A DNA stretch of 64,000 nt from Cotesia glomerata. Lineage: Eukaryota > Arthropoda > Insecta > Hymenoptera > Braconidae. The DNA lies in NCBI RefSeq assembly GCF_020080835.1, contig NC_058163.1:5553318-5617317 (forward strand), read 5' to 3'. A program made the position numbers and the translations under genes. Of this stretch, positions 11,561-22,730 are shown piece after piece. The stretch's first letter is position 1. The number at the start of each line of letters is the position of its first letter. The notes under the pieces were generated by a model. It was not told the origin of the DNA. It did no database searches and saw only the letters and a program-made list of their open reading frames with translations.

Positions 11561-11683
11561 AAAAAGTATTGAGACAACGAAAAGTATTGAAAATATTGGT
11601 TTTCTAGTCGATCCAATACTTTTCAATACTTTTTATTTGTCTCAATACTTTTTATTCAGGGTTCGTACTTTTAACTACGTGCC

Positions 11684-13261
11684 AAAAGTAAAATTGATTA
11701 ACTGAGTGCGATTTACTTTTTTCTAGTAGATAGTAATCGACTATTGACTATCTGTACCTGCTGGTATTATCATTTTTTGACAAAGTATTACGTGCAACAA
11801 TTGTTTATGGGTAATAGTGTCCAAGGTAAAGCATGCAAATTCTCCATCGATATATTTCTAGGCATATAGTAGTTTTTATTTATATAATAAATTTTAATGT
11901 AACTTTGAATAATTATTGCTTATTTTTATTTTTCAGTTTTCCTGGGTTGATTCAACAAATACTGATGTTCAATCTTCATAAACTTAAAGTTTACCACTCA
12001 GCCGCGGGATTCTGCATCTGCAGAGGCAAATCAAGCAGGTTTGTCATTAATTTTTTCTTTCTAAATTGAAAGGTTCAAATTTTTTAACATAAATTTAATA
12101 ATATTAATGATTGTTTCAGTTCTCGAACAGATGCGCAGTACCTTTTTTTCCGGGTGGAAAATGGCGCAAAAGATTTAAAAGTATTTGTTATTTTATTTTA
12201 ATCAATTTTATTATTGAAAATGAGATTATGAAGTGCACTTTTGAATTTTCCAAACTTTTTTATTTTTTCACTCCGGTGCTCTGAGTAATGGAACCGAAAA
12301 TTTACTCCGAATTATCTTCCGGTTTTTACTATATATAAAATTAGATTATACCATTTTTCTAAGAGTGTAAATAACTGCAAAAAAAGGTTGGTTAGAGGTG
12401 TTTCATCCAACACACCATAAAAATGTTGGGCTTAATTGGTATAACGATCTCATTACTTTTATTGTGGTTGTTTATACTCATGATGTTGAACAAACAATAA
12501 GTATCAGAGACGACGTCTCCACCTTGATTTGCCCGGGGAGGTTTTTGAATTGTCTTGCGGACCACACGTGCGGGTCGAGAGGCCTCGGGTTTACAGTTCG
12601 ATATGTCGATGAGGATCACGAAACTCGAGTTAAGATGCACGCAATCGCTGTTGATATTTTTTCCGTTTAATGTATTCGAATTCCGCATTTCTTCTTTCTT
12701 CTCCGAAATAGTCGGCTCTTGAATCAATTAATTATAACTTTATGATCCATACTGAAAAAAAAAAAGTTCTTGAACCAAGAAAATCATTTTCAAGAGTTTT
12801 ATTGGCTTGAATCAAGAAAAATTTACTTGAAGGTGTAGTCTAGTTCGTCGGTTAAAATAATTAAAGATTTTTTGGAATCTCTTGTGAGCTTACTATGAAA
12901 GATATGTTAATTAAAGTTGTTAGGGATGATAAATGAGGTCTTAAATTGTAAAAATAATTTTTTTTTCAGTTTTTTTACAAAAAGTTCGTACACGAACAAA
13001 ATATGATAATTTGGAGGCAGGTCGGCTCCTAAACGATATCTCGGCAACGGCTTATGTGAAACGGAAAAACTGAAGTGTTTTAGATTCGATAAAACAATAG
13101 CTACAAAATAGACTATTGATATTAATTTTCAACAATTAATGTTAATTTTAAGTAACAAAAATCAAAAAAATTGTTTGAATTAATTTTTTTCGCAATTATC
13201 TGTAAAGTAAAATAATAAAAATGAATATTTTAACATTATGGTAATCTATTTTGTGAGTGTT
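11684..13261. other. AT-rich intergenic DNA with one less AT-rich block
   Basis: Contains a copy of the GTGCACTTTT..TTTTCCAAAC repeat (about 12185-12260). A less AT-rich block at about 12480-12660 has open frames on both strands (plus 12398-12670, minus 12392-12727), without recognisable domains. From 12750 to 12840 are GAACCAAGAAAATC/TTGAATCAAG words typical of the CACTGA-ended MITEs, here without paired ends. Confidence 0.35.
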
Positions 13262-13308
13262 TATGTATGAAATCAGATTTATATTCAATCCTAGACGTGA
13301 CCAATATA

Positions 13309-13793
13309 CAGTAACGCTCAAAAGTATTTTGACAACATCATGCGTTAGTTTTTTTCAACAATGTCAAAATACTTTTGAACAACCATTTTCCTAATATTTT
13401 AAAAATTAAACTTTCTTTTGTTACAAACAAGGACCACTTTGACACTATTCTGTAGATTATTCAAAAGCTGTTAAAAAATTAAATAAATGATTAATGTGTT
13501 TCATATTTATTTTTAATTAAACCATTAAATAGAGTAGAAGTACCGTTTGTGGCCACTGTACCGTTTATGGCCATTTATTGTTCAAATAAACGATAGAAAT
13601 GAATTTATTTTAATAAACCATTACAAACTCAATTTGTTTGAACATAAATTTTTTAAAATTCAATAAAAATATGGTTATAAGATTATAATTTTTTATAAAT
13701 TAATTCAAATGTTAACTGGCCAAAAATGGTGCTAAGGTGGCCAAAAACGGTACCTCTACCCTATATTTGTCAAAATACTTTTGAGCATTACTG
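13309..13793. mobile_element. Internally deleted Tc1-type MITE inserted in the retroelement
   Basis: Ends CAGTAACGCTCAAAAGTATT and complement, flanked by TA (13307-13308 and 13794-13795). The left end plus about 200 bp of the right end match the Tc1 element at 24105-25665, including its inner right repeat and the CATTTTCCTAATATTTTAAA segment. It is thus a deletion derivative that lost about 1.3 kb. It splits the RT frame between Q-Y and T-P-Y-R. Confidence 0.85.
13532..13761. mobile_element. TA-MITE nested within the Tc1-derived MITE
   Basis: Inverted ends GAGTAGAAGTACCGTTTGTG and the complement of TTTTTGGCCA..GGTACCTCTACCC (about 24 bp, a few mismatches). TA duplicates flank it (13530-13531 and 13762-13763). 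The empty site is visible in the Tc1 element near 25634 (ATTAAATATATTTGTC). 230 bp, non-coding. Confidence 0.8.
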
Positions 13794-15248
13794 TATCACT
13801 CCTTACAGGCACCAATTAAACTGGCTCACAATTAAATCCAAAAGACTTTACGCTTTAGCTTGCTTTTATGTTTAAGCTTCTAAATTTGGGTGAACCTAAG
13901 TTTCTCCGAAGTCTTTTTGTAGAGGAATCATCAGAGATCAGAAGATCTGACAAAATTGCAGCGAAATACAATAACATTTTATTTAAAATGCCAAACTTCT
14001 CGACTACAATTTTCGAACTTTCATTTGTAATCTCCACAATTCGACTCTGGAGAAAACTACTAAATGAAGTTACAGAATCACTCAGCCTAGACTCTTTCAA
14101 AAGTAATGCTCTTGAATTTTTGTGAAACTGGAACGAGATAGGGTACTATAAATATCAATCAGGTTCCTTAAAATTTGTGTTACTAAATTGTTATAACTTG
14201 TACTTAATATTTAACCATTTAAACATTTAAATTTACCTTTTAGACCCGATTATTTTTATTTCCTCAATTATTAGACATTGTTCTCTTTCTCATCATTAAT
14301 ATATCACAGAGTTTATATCTATATTATTAAAACCATTTCTAATTATAAAGTTTCTTAGACTTGATCCTGTCTGTTTTTATATTCAATATTGATGCACGTG
14401 TACTTTATTATAAAACTTATGTATACTTTTGCTATTCGGCTATTTGCCTTGGCATAAAAATTGAATAAATAAATAAAATTTGTGGTTAAAATTTCAGAAG
14501 GACCAGCCTACGGGTTCGGAGAAATCGTGTTGGCCATCCGTGAAAACATAGTTTTGAGAAAAATGCGTTTTAAGTTTCTATAAATAAAAATTAGGAAAAC
14601 GGTTGACCCTGAAGGCCATCCCTGCAACTTCCCGCTAATTCCATGCTTAGGCGCTTAAAATTGCGCCAATGGCGTTTTGAGCTCTTCAGAGCTCCAACAA
14701 TACAATTATGGGTTATTTTGAGCTCTCAAGCTTAAAGAGATTGTTTTCTATGCTTTTGAGCTCAAAAGTCTGATAAGGGACTGATGACACTATTTTTTGA
14801 ATTTTTAAACCGCGATAACTTTTGAATGAATAAACCGATTTCCACTCGGTTGGCAGCATTCGACGCAGTTTTTTAAGCCTCACAAAGAATCTTAAATTTT
14901 GAATTGATCGCACTAGAAATTTCGGAGTTATTCGAAAAACACTTTTCGGTTTTCTTTCGTTCACGATATCTCTCGAACGAATCAACCGATTTTGACCGGA
15001 CTGGTGGTGATCGACGTGGTTTTGAGGTTAAGAGTTGATTAGTTTTGGAATTAAACCATCAAGCCGTTAAAGTTATTCCAAAAACCACATTTGAAAAAAT
15101 TTTTTTCAGTTTTTAAGATTTCTCAAAATCTATTGATCTGAATTGGTCCAAATAGTTTTCAAAATCTAAGTTTGGTCAAGCCCTTTCGAATGGCACCAAC
15201 CGCGATGAAATCGGTCAAGCCGTTCAAAAGTTATAAGCGGTTCACATA

Positions 15249-15253
<5 letters not shown>

Positions 15254-15333
<80 letters not shown>
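15254..15333 (+). repeat. (AC)n microsatellite inside family X copy 4
   Basis: About 80 bp of perfect CA dinucleotide. A further AC run (about 15816-15845) follows the inserted retroelement, so the insertion is within the tract. Confidence 0.95.
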
Positions 15334-15335
<2 letters not shown>

Positions 15336-15800
15336 AAAAGTTGCTGAAAACGCGGAGCACGTTTTCTTTGAGTGCCCTCGTTTTAACCCACAGCGTGATG
15401 AGTTAGAGAAGATCCTGAACAAGAAAATCACACCAGAGTCAATAGTAGAAGAAATGCTGTCATCCGAAGCTGCCTGGAACGCCACAAGCACGTTTACCAC
15501 CGAAGTGCTTACAGAGCTGCGTTCCATTGAAAGAAAAAGGGCAAATAACAGAAACTAGAAGGAAGGAAAAATAACACCTTAGCCACCAGAAGGAATAGCA
15601 GTAGCTAGATCCTCCCCTCACGAAGTAATGCCTGACGGCGGTTTCCATGAGGGATTAGAGGAAAGAAGAAAAGGGGTTTAGGGTTTAGTGGGTAGGGGCG
15701 TTAGCGTCGAGTTTTAGTATGACGCTGCGTCGAGTCGCCACATATCCAGGCCGAACAGCTATGCCTGGAATCCGTAAAAAGGATTCCCCCCCCTAAGATA

Positions 15801-15817
<17 letters not shown>
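15334..15817 (+). pseudogene. 5'-truncated R1-clade (Waldo/Mino-like) non-LTR retrotransposon in (AC)n
   Basis: The open frame 15334-15558 encodes the last residues of an R1-type ORF2: AENAEHVFFECPRFNPQRDE (the EH..C part of the C-terminal zinc-knuckle), then SSEAAWNATSTF and LRSIERKRANNRN with a TAG stop. R1-clade proteins typically end with this EHV..CPRF, W and LR..ER.R arrangement. A 3' UTR of about 240 bp (ACGAAGTAATGCCTGACGG; AGGCCGAACAGCTATGCC) ends in poly(A) at 15799-15817. It is bounded by CA repeat on both sides. R1-clade families Waldo and Mino are known to insert in AC microsatellites, so assignment to that group is a reasoned inference. Only about 75 codons remain. Confidence 0.72.
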
Positions 15818-15849
<32 letters not shown>

Positions 15850-15996
15850 GACGCCGTGACAACCTCGCGGGGATAGTCAGGGAAGCTTCCTGTGACCTTC
15901 AAACGTCGAGATCTGATGAAAACTCGGTTTTTGCAAAACGGGATGAAAACAATCTTCCCGATTTTTGAAAATCTTCGATTTTCGTAGCGGGAAGTT

Positions 15997-17898
15997 AAAA
16001 ATCATATAAAATCTTACCAAAATTTAATTTGCGAGCCTTCGCTCGAAACAGTTAACACATCCATGGTAATTCTTAGATACATATTCAAAAAATGTAAAAA
16101 TAAAATCGAATTTTCGAAAGTGACCAACTAGACTACATCCTTAAATCCATAAAAATTTCTTAGTTAAAGAATTTTCCTAAATAAATCAAAATGATTTTCT
16201 CGATTCAAGTTAATTTTTTTTTCACTTAGAAAATAATTGAAAATTTTCATATCTATTTTAACAAATTAACGAATCACAGACTATAAAATAAAAAAGACGA
16301 AACGTTTAAATAAGCAAATATGGAGTCAACAGCTCAATGGTCAGTGTATACATTGTCGGCAGCTCTGTTTTGCTTAATTTATTTAATTTTATTTTTTCTT
16401 ATGCCCATCTTCGCATCTCAAGTTCTCGTTCCACTTCTGTGCAACAAGTGATGCAAAGTGCCGCTTGGCTTTACTTGAAAACACGTCTTGATATGGACAC
16501 ACTCTTATCTCCGACACTTGAGAAGTTCCGCGTTTTTTTTTTTACATACTTTTTTGCCTTTTAAAGGCTTCTCAGTTTCGGTTTTATGTTTTTAAAAGTA
16601 GGTAGAAAATATAAAAGGGTAAACTGTAATATGGACTACCTGCTTATTAAAAACAAGTGCTGTAACTTAATCACCTTAATAAATTTTTTTTTCCAAGATT
16701 TTTATTATTTCAAGAAATCATTATAAAAATATTTTGACCCAGGGTTATCCACTTGAAGTAAAATTCTTGTGAATTCTCATTTCATAATTAATCACTATTA
16801 TTGCGTAACAATAGTCTCAAGTATTTAGTATCGTCATTCTCAATTAATAATTAGTCATCTATCATCAGCTTTCGAATGAAATAAAAATGGATACTATTTA
16901 TTTATTTTTAAATGACTTGCCAGAGTTTGCTGATCGTTTTAAAATAAACCGGGACAATGTGGCGTGAGAAACAATAAATGATTCGAATATAAAAAGAGAT
17001 TGGCGCAGGTGGAGGTCCACTGATCGAGGGATCGATCGATTTATCGAGATCTTCATGATCTCATGATCGTCTAGAGTCCACGGGACATCTACATTGCTGT
17101 AACGGTTTAATGACATCTCTAGGATTTCTCAATGTTTTATAGTGTGACCTGTAGATTGACCACGAGATCATATATTTTACTTATGTATATATATGGAAGT
17201 ATACAGACACCAACTTTATTTTTAAATGATCAAATTTAACGATCAATGATTAGTTTCTATATACCTTTCGTTATTAAGCTGTCTCTTTCAAATATTTTGT
17301 TGACTGCCATTTGTCGTTATGATGTTTTTTTTTTTTTTTTTTTTTTTTCGAATGAGTTAATACATCAATTTGAAATTTTTTGCTTATAGAAAAATTACGA
17401 ATTTATTAATTAAGAAAACTTTTTTTTTCAAATTTTTAATCTGCAAGATATTCAATTTTTTTGAATTAAAAAATTAACTAAAAAAATTAAAATTTTTAGA
17501 TAAATAGAAAATTCTTCAGAAAAATTTTACTTTAACAAATCACTTCTGTTTTTCCAAAAAAAATAATATATCTTTCATTCAATAATTTTTTGTTCAAAGA
17601 TGAAGATATGCAGTAATCTAACATTGGTCTACTAATTAGTTGAAATAAAAAAAAAAAGACCATTTGGCAGCCGAAATAGAAGTAGATTTTATAGTGAATC
17701 CAACAACTACTAAAATAATAATTTCCAAAATGAATGCAAGAGTATAATTCCATTAAATAGACAAAGAGTGTAAGTCATTTTTGGCCTAGACTGATGGTGA
17801 GGTATGCAAATTAAAGTTTATTTAATAAGCTTTCAGATGCAATTTACAAAAATTTTACAAGTTATCGCATTCATTAGTTATTTTGCGAAGAAACAGTA
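15997..17898. other. AT-rich intergenic DNA
   Basis: No gene recognised. Small ORFs at 16337-16564 (+) and 16898-17116 (-) have no family features. A poly(T) run lies near 17325-17348. Several 'AAGAATTTTC/GATTCAAG' words near 16140-16220 suggest a decayed relative of the CACTGA MITEs. Confidence 0.4.
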
Positions 17899-18801
17899 CA
17901 CAGAAAAAAAAGTTCACGTGAGTTAAGAATAGTATATTACACCTGTCGCAAGTAAATGAGAAATGTCTCAGAACACATATATGTTGCCCGAGGCGAAGCC
18001 GAGGTCGACATATATGTGATCTGAGATATTTATTATTTTCCTGCCATAGGTTTGTATACTATTTTCCTGTCCGACAGAGGCGGAAAGCGGCAATTTCGTT
18101 TAGCGCAGCGGGCCGAAAGTTGCCACTTTCCGCCTGGAGGGCAGAAAAATATTTTTCTTCCTAATTGTTTTCTTATTGAGCGAAAAAAAATGTTTTTTTT
18201 TACAAAAAATTTCGCTTATTCCAACACAATCAATTCTCTTGCTTTAAGAAATACGTATCTTGATCCAAGAAAATTTATTTAAGCCGAAAAAATCTTGTTT
18301 TGAGAAAATTTAGCTTTTTGCTCCAAAAAATTTAGTTCTTGATGGAAGTAAATTTTCTTGTCTTGAGAAAATCTCTCTTGCTCCAAAAAATTAAATATCT
18401 CGATAAAAGTAAATTTTTATTAATATTTCTATTGATTAACATGTCAAATGGGAAGATCAAATAATATTTAATTTTTTTTATCATTCAATATGTATAATTG
18501 CACGCTAAAATAATATAAAATGGGCATCAAATATTCAAAAGAAAAATTTTCTCAAGGTAAGAAAATTTTTTTCTCAGCTGAAGTAAGTGGCGCTGCTTCC
18601 CTAAAGTATCTATTAAATATAAAAATTTATTGTATCAAGTATTTATGATAATTTGAATTAAGAAAAAATTACTTCCACCAAGAATAGAATTTAAAGAACA
18701 ATTTTTACTTCGCCAACACAACTTCGGTCTTCCTTCAGGCATCTAAAAATTTTCTTGAGCCAAGAATGTTGTTCTCCAGTCAAGAAATTTTTCTTTCTGT
18801 G
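17899..18801. mobile_element. CACAGAAAAAAAAG-ended foldback element
   Basis: CACAGAAAAAAAAG at the left mirrors TTTTTCTTTCTGTG at the right, flanked by TA on both sides (17897-17898 and 18802-18803). The interior has many CTTGAGCCAAGAA-like self-complementary words. It also holds a less AT-rich insert (about 17970-18150) with CCCGAGGCGAAGCCGAGG and TCCGCCTGGAGGGCAG, probably a separate nested repeat related to 33590-33830. Confidence 0.6.
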
Positions 18802-19344
18802 TAAAAGTGCCAATTTTTGAAGATTTTAAAGAATTCAAATTTCTGTCATTCCTTAATTATTTAATTAAAAAAATATTTAAATATACAAATTAAAGCTAAA
18901 TTAATAAGCATTCAGATGCAATTTACAAAAATTGGATAAGACATCGTGTTCAATTGTTATTGCACGGAAATAAGGTAAAAGTGAAAATTTTTGCGATTTT
19001 CCAAATGTTTGAATTGCTGTCATTCCTAAACTATTTAATTCAGAAAAATAAATAAGTATGCAAATTAAAGCTTACTTAATAAGCTTTCAGATGCAATTTA
19101 CAGAAATTTAATATTATATCGCGTTTAATTGTTATTGCACGAAATACGGTAAAAGTGAAAATTTTTGCGATTTTCAAAAATTTTTGAATTTCTATCATTT
19201 CTAAATTAATTGACAAATTTTGCTCATCTTAGAACTTAATCTCAGAAATCGTATAAAAAATGAGTGTTTCGTTTCATTAAAAATAAGAGAAACCTTTTAA
19301 AATTGGAATTTTGAGTTCTACTTTTAACAGAAGCTGTATTTTTT
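18802..19344. repeat. Imperfect direct repeats with CAGATGCAATTTACA
   Basis: The block AAGCTTTCAGATGCAATTTACAR followed by a TTATTGCACG..GTAAAAGTG segment occurs at about 18905-19000 and 19075-19165, with a first partial copy at about 17825-17880. Unit spacing is roughly 170 bp where adjacent. At 19285-19340 is a fragment of the 40718-41072 palindrome (TTTTAAAATTGGAATTTTGA). Confidence 0.55.
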
Positions 19345-19862
19345 TTTTTTTTATTTATTTGTTTTAAATGCCAAGGCAGCAAGCCGAATGGCAAAATTTA
19401 CAAATATTCAAGTATAAAGATGAGAATAAGTACACATACCGTTATAGCAAGTATTACCATGATAAATAATACATTATACAAATGATACATATGATACATT
19501 TTATCGCAATAATAATTTTAGTAAATGATGATGGTAGGATAAAATTTCGATTAATTAACATAACAATGCAGTGATATAATATGTATGTAGATTCCAGAGA
19601 TTTGTCCAGATTTATCTGAGACTTACAATTTACCATCAATTTCTAATTGCATGAAAAATTCAAAAGCTTTTGTTTTAAATGTTTCTAAACTATGAGATTC
19701 GATTATTTCAATTGGCAGTTCTTTCCAAAGCCGTATCGCAGACACCACAAATGAATGCTCGTATGATTTTGTAGTAAAGTGTGGTATTTTAAACATGACG
19801 TTATTATATTTTTCTGCTATTCTTTCTGATCGTCTAATGTCTTGATCCTCTTCTATGAATAA

Positions 19863-20247
19863 CCCGAGTCAAAATCTCCAACGTTATTTCAACGTTTCCA
19901 ACGTTACAAGCGTTAATTCAATGTTTTGAACTTTACAAATAAATAAATAAAATATATCTAGACATGAAAGACAAAAAATATATATAATGTATAGTGATCT
20001 TTTCACTCAAATCGACCACCTTTGAACCCGATCCCTTCAAATTTTTTTCAAAGGAGTGGGATTCCTTCATTTAATATTTTTAACTTTCCACTAAGAAAAT
20101 TGAAAATTTAAAAATCGGGAACGCTTGTAACGTTGGAAACGTTGGAATCACGTTCGAGACGTTGGAAACGTTGGAGACGTTGGAAACGTTGGAATCGCGT
20201 TTGAGACGTTGGAAACGTTGGAATAACGTTGGAGATTTCGACTCGGG
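19863..20247. mobile_element. CCCGAGTC-ended MITE with ACGTTGGA repeats
   Basis: CCCGAGTCAAAATCTCCAAC at the left mirrors GTTGGAGATTTCGACTCGGG at the right, giving inverted ends of about 25 bp with a possible AA duplication. The interior is dominated by tandem GTTGGAAACGTTGGA words. It disrupts the retroelement after the EPKFLRNF segment. Confidence 0.7.
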
Positions 20248-21287
20248 AAATTCCGTAGGAATTTTGGTTCACCAGTGGATAATAGTTTGTAAAAATAGCA
20301 CGCCGAGCAATACATTCTCTTTGTTTTAATGTTTAGCCACTTTAGAGAAAGTCTATGAGGAGTAATATGTTCATCTCGTTTCAAGTCCAATCTGAATCTA
20401 ATTGAATTATTTATTAATTTTTGCAATTTATAATCCAATCGTTTAGAGGAGTCCAGCAACACTAATGATCAGTATTCGATTATCGGAAGAATTGTAGCAG
20501 TTATTAATATTTTGCGAGTGCAAGTAGAGAGTATATTCTTCCTATGTTTGAGGCTATTTAGTGCTCCATAAACCTTTTGAGTAATATGAGCAACATGAAT
20601 GTCCCAGGAGAGATTGTTAGTTAAGTAGATTGAATTTACGTACCTGACCAGAAATTTAAGTTCGGCGGTGGTTCGTTTCGAATTAGGCATGCCGAATTCC
20701 AAGTTCGCGCCAAACCAGGAAGCCAAAGTTGGCCCACGTCCCGGAAGTAACGTAGTCGCGAGTTTGAGCCTAACTTGGCTTCTGACTTAGGCGGTGGTTT
20801 GGAAACCACACTTGCTGGTGACTATCCAAGCCTCATTCGGTCCGAATTTGACTACCTAACTAGGCAGCAATTCAGAAACTAAATTCGCACAGAAGAATCC
20901 AAATTGAATCCTTTTTTTGGTTTTAGCTATTTTTATTATAAAGCAAAAATTAATAATAATGAATGCTTATTTTTTTTAATTTACTTTTTAAATTTTAAAT
21001 ATAAATATCGACTTTAGGACAAAATTTTTTAAATATTAAGTAAATAAAAAAAATTTTTTTTTTTTGTATTTAGTATTATTTTTTTTATATTTTCGGTCAT
21101 TTTTTTCGCTTTTTAGGGTTTTTCTTACTATGAAGAAGTTTTTTTTGATTGGTCGATTTTATGGGTCAAGGGGGGAGGAAATGATGGAGTTAGATACATT
21201 AGTCACACACAACACTTAAATTTACCTCACACTCGCCTTAAGAATAATTATAATTAATAATTATTAATTATTAAAAATTTTACATGT

Positions 21288-21366
21288 CGAACGCGAGACT
21301 CGAACACTGTACCCGACGCACGAAAGCCCGATACCATGCCGCGACGCTACGCCGATGATGAGCGAC
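21288..21366 (-). repeat. tRNA-like head of a SINE-type repeat
   Basis: On the minus strand: GGCGTAGCGTCGCGGCATGG (A-box-like), GGGCTTTCGTGCGTCGGGT, then GTTCGAGTC (B-box-like). The arms do not fold into a clean cloverleaf, so this is a tRNA-derived or degenerate sequence and not a working tRNA gene. A similar layout occurs at 49870-49943. Confidence 0.4.
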
Positions 21367-21534
21367 CTCTTGCCTCAAGATACTTATAAGCCCGACACTT
21401 CGGCAAACATTCGGTTACCGTTGCAACGGTCGAGTTAGAAATTCCGATATTATACCTAAGTGAGGACTTGCCACAGACTTACCTAGTCAAGTTTCATTTT
21501 GATAGACCGAGCTTCAGAATACAGGTTGCCGTTA

Positions 21535-22075
21535 TTTCATAACAGTTTGGCAATCCATGACATACCGAACTTAGGCATTTCCACTGTTTTGCCTAAAGAA
21601 GCTCGATCGTGGTATGCCAAGTTTCGGTAAACCTTTGGTTACCGTTATTTCATAACAGTTTGGCAACCCATGAAATGCCGAACTTAGGCATTGCCATAGG
21701 TTTTCCGAAGTGAGTCCGAACTTGGTGAACCAAACTTCGGTAAGCCTTTGGTTACTTTTATTTCATAACAGTTTGGCAATCCATGATATACCGAACTTAA
21801 GCATTTCCACAGGTTTGCCTAAGTAAGCCCGAGCTTGGTGAACTAAACTTCGGTAAGCCTTTGGTTACCGTTATTTCGTACTAATTAGGCAATCCATGAT
21901 ATCCCGAACTTAGGTATTGCCACAGGTTTGCCTAAATGAGCCCGAGCTTGGTAAACCAAACTTCGGTAAACCTTTAGTTACCGTTATTTCGTACTAATTA
22001 AGCAATCCATTATATGCCGAACTTAGGCAGTGCCAAACTATTACGAGATTACATCGAATGTGGAATTCTTTTGGC
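21535..22075. repeat. 113-bp tandem repeat, about five copies
   Basis: The marker TTTCATAACAGTTTGGCAA (later TTTCGTACTAATTAGGCAA) recurs at 21535, 21648, 21761, 21874 and 21987, a constant spacing of 113 bp. Each unit also has CCGAACTTAGGCATT and CTTCGGTAAGCCTTTGG. The last two copies share the GTACTAATTA variant, which suggests stepwise duplication. Confidence 0.9.
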
Positions 22076-22730
22076 ATACCAATGTTCGGCTTGCCTAATT
22101 TAAAATAAATAAAATCCGAATTGGGCTAGCCTAAATTCGGAAAACCAACTTCGCCCCGAACTGATTTTTCGGCATACCTCACTAAAATTCTAGTCGGGTA
22201 TGGAATAACCTTCCCGTCAATGGTTATCTGAGGAAGATCATAGCCTTCGAGTAACTTTAATTTGCTATTACTTCCTAAGATCATGACTTTAGTTTTTTGA
22301 AGGTTAATCTCAATACCATTTTATCTGGCCCAGTCAGCTACTGCTTGTGATTCAACATTCAATTTATAGGCTGCTCTATTCAATTCATAGAGTTTGAAGA
22401 GGAGATATGTATATATGTCATCAGCGAAGAGACCATGTTTGGTGTATTTTAATCATTTTGCCACACTGTTTATAACGATTAAGAAGAGAATAGGACCTAG
22501 AATTGATCCTTGCGGAACTCCAGAGGTAGTACTAATTGGACTTGATGGTATAGAGCTTAGATCAAGAACTGATTGTGATCGATGTGTTAGGTAAGATTGA
22601 AACCAGCAGATTACTTCAATCGAAAAACCCATTTCGTACATGGTAATATATAGAATTTTTGGGTTTACATAATAAAAAGCTTTCGAGAAATCAAATAAGA
22701 TGAGGTAGGTAAGATTTGGGCATTTTAGCT

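Larger units (their letters stand above)
9958..11683. mobile_element. Outer short inverted ends GGCACGTAGTT around family X copy 3
   Basis: TGGCACGTAGTTGAAAA at the left is mirrored by TTTTAACTACGTGCC at the right. Between right-hand X and the outer end there is a GTATTGA/TCAATAC rich segment. This suggests a host element into which family X inserted, though the shared end is only about 15 bp. Confidence 0.4.
13262..14476 (+). pseudogene. 3' fragment of a CR1/jockey-like non-LTR retrotransposon
   Basis: C-terminal reverse-transcriptase-element coding sequence, interrupted and frameshifted. Left of the nested MITE is IRFIFNPRRDQY; right of it ITPYRHQLNWL, then KSKRLYALACF and KLLNLGEPKFLRSLF up to the stop near 14123. 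The minus-strand copy at 19345-22730 has the homologous NSIRFRLDLKRDEHITPHR, KTKRMYCSACYF and KLLSTGEPKFLRNF, which identifies it. The 3' UTR ends with TTGCCTTGGCATAAAA and an AATAAATAAATAAA tail (to 14476), matching the other copy's tail. 5'-truncated and dead. Confidence 0.75.
14587..15996 (+). mobile_element. Family X, full-length copy 4 (hosts an R1-clade insertion)
   Basis: Has AAATTAGGAAAACGGTTGAC at the left, the GAGCTC segment, CGGTCAAGCCGTTCAAAAG, a long (AC)n tract, CCTCGCGGGGATAGTCAGGG and the terminal hairpin ending CGTAGCGGGAAGTT. The (AC)n tract is split by a 3' fragment of a non-LTR element (15334-15817), with (AC)n resuming on the far side. Confidence 0.75.
20649..22174. mobile_element. 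DNA element with likely 8-bp target duplication inside the retroelement
   Basis: It separates two halves of one RT frame. Flanks TACCTGAC (20641-20648) and TACCTCAC (22175-22182) agree at 7 of 8 bases. The ends pair imperfectly (GAAATTTAAGTTCGGCG versus GAAAAATCAGTTCGGGG). An 8-bp duplication would fit hAT- or P-type elements, but no transposase is visible. It contains a tRNA-like segment and a 113-bp tandem array. Confidence 0.5.
19345..22730 (-). pseudogene. CR1/jockey-like non-LTR retrotransposon, broken by two insertions
   Basis: Read on the minus strand. From the 5' side are LFDFSKAFYYV, then YLTHRSQSVLD, GVPQGSILGPILF and the catalytic LFADDIYTY, with in-frame stops between them. After an insertion (20649-22174) the frame resumes with NNLSWDIHVAHITQKVYGAL, LLDSSKRLDYKLQKLIN, RDEHITPHRLSLKWL and KLLSTGEPKFLRNF, and a second insertion follows (19863-20247). 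The 3' end is marked by GGCTTGCTGCCTTGGCA and an A-rich tail with TAAATAAA abutting a palindrome fragment at 19340. These are fingers/palm motifs of a non-LTR reverse transcriptase. The 5' end (endonuclease, ORF1) is missing. It is not functional. Confidence 0.82.

Noticed and set aside
12392..12727. Overlapping ORFs on both strands
   Set aside because: Less AT-rich than the surroundings but no domain, no splice-bounded structure and no clear start context. Left as unassigned.
15166..15527. ORFs of long VCVCVC or THTHTH runs on both strands
   Set aside because: These are translations of the (AC)n microsatellite. Only the part after 15334 has real protein character (R1-type tail).
21535..22075. 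CRISPR-like regularly spaced repeat
   Set aside because: The 113-bp units repeat end to end, with no unique spacers, in an insect-type genome. It is a tandem array.
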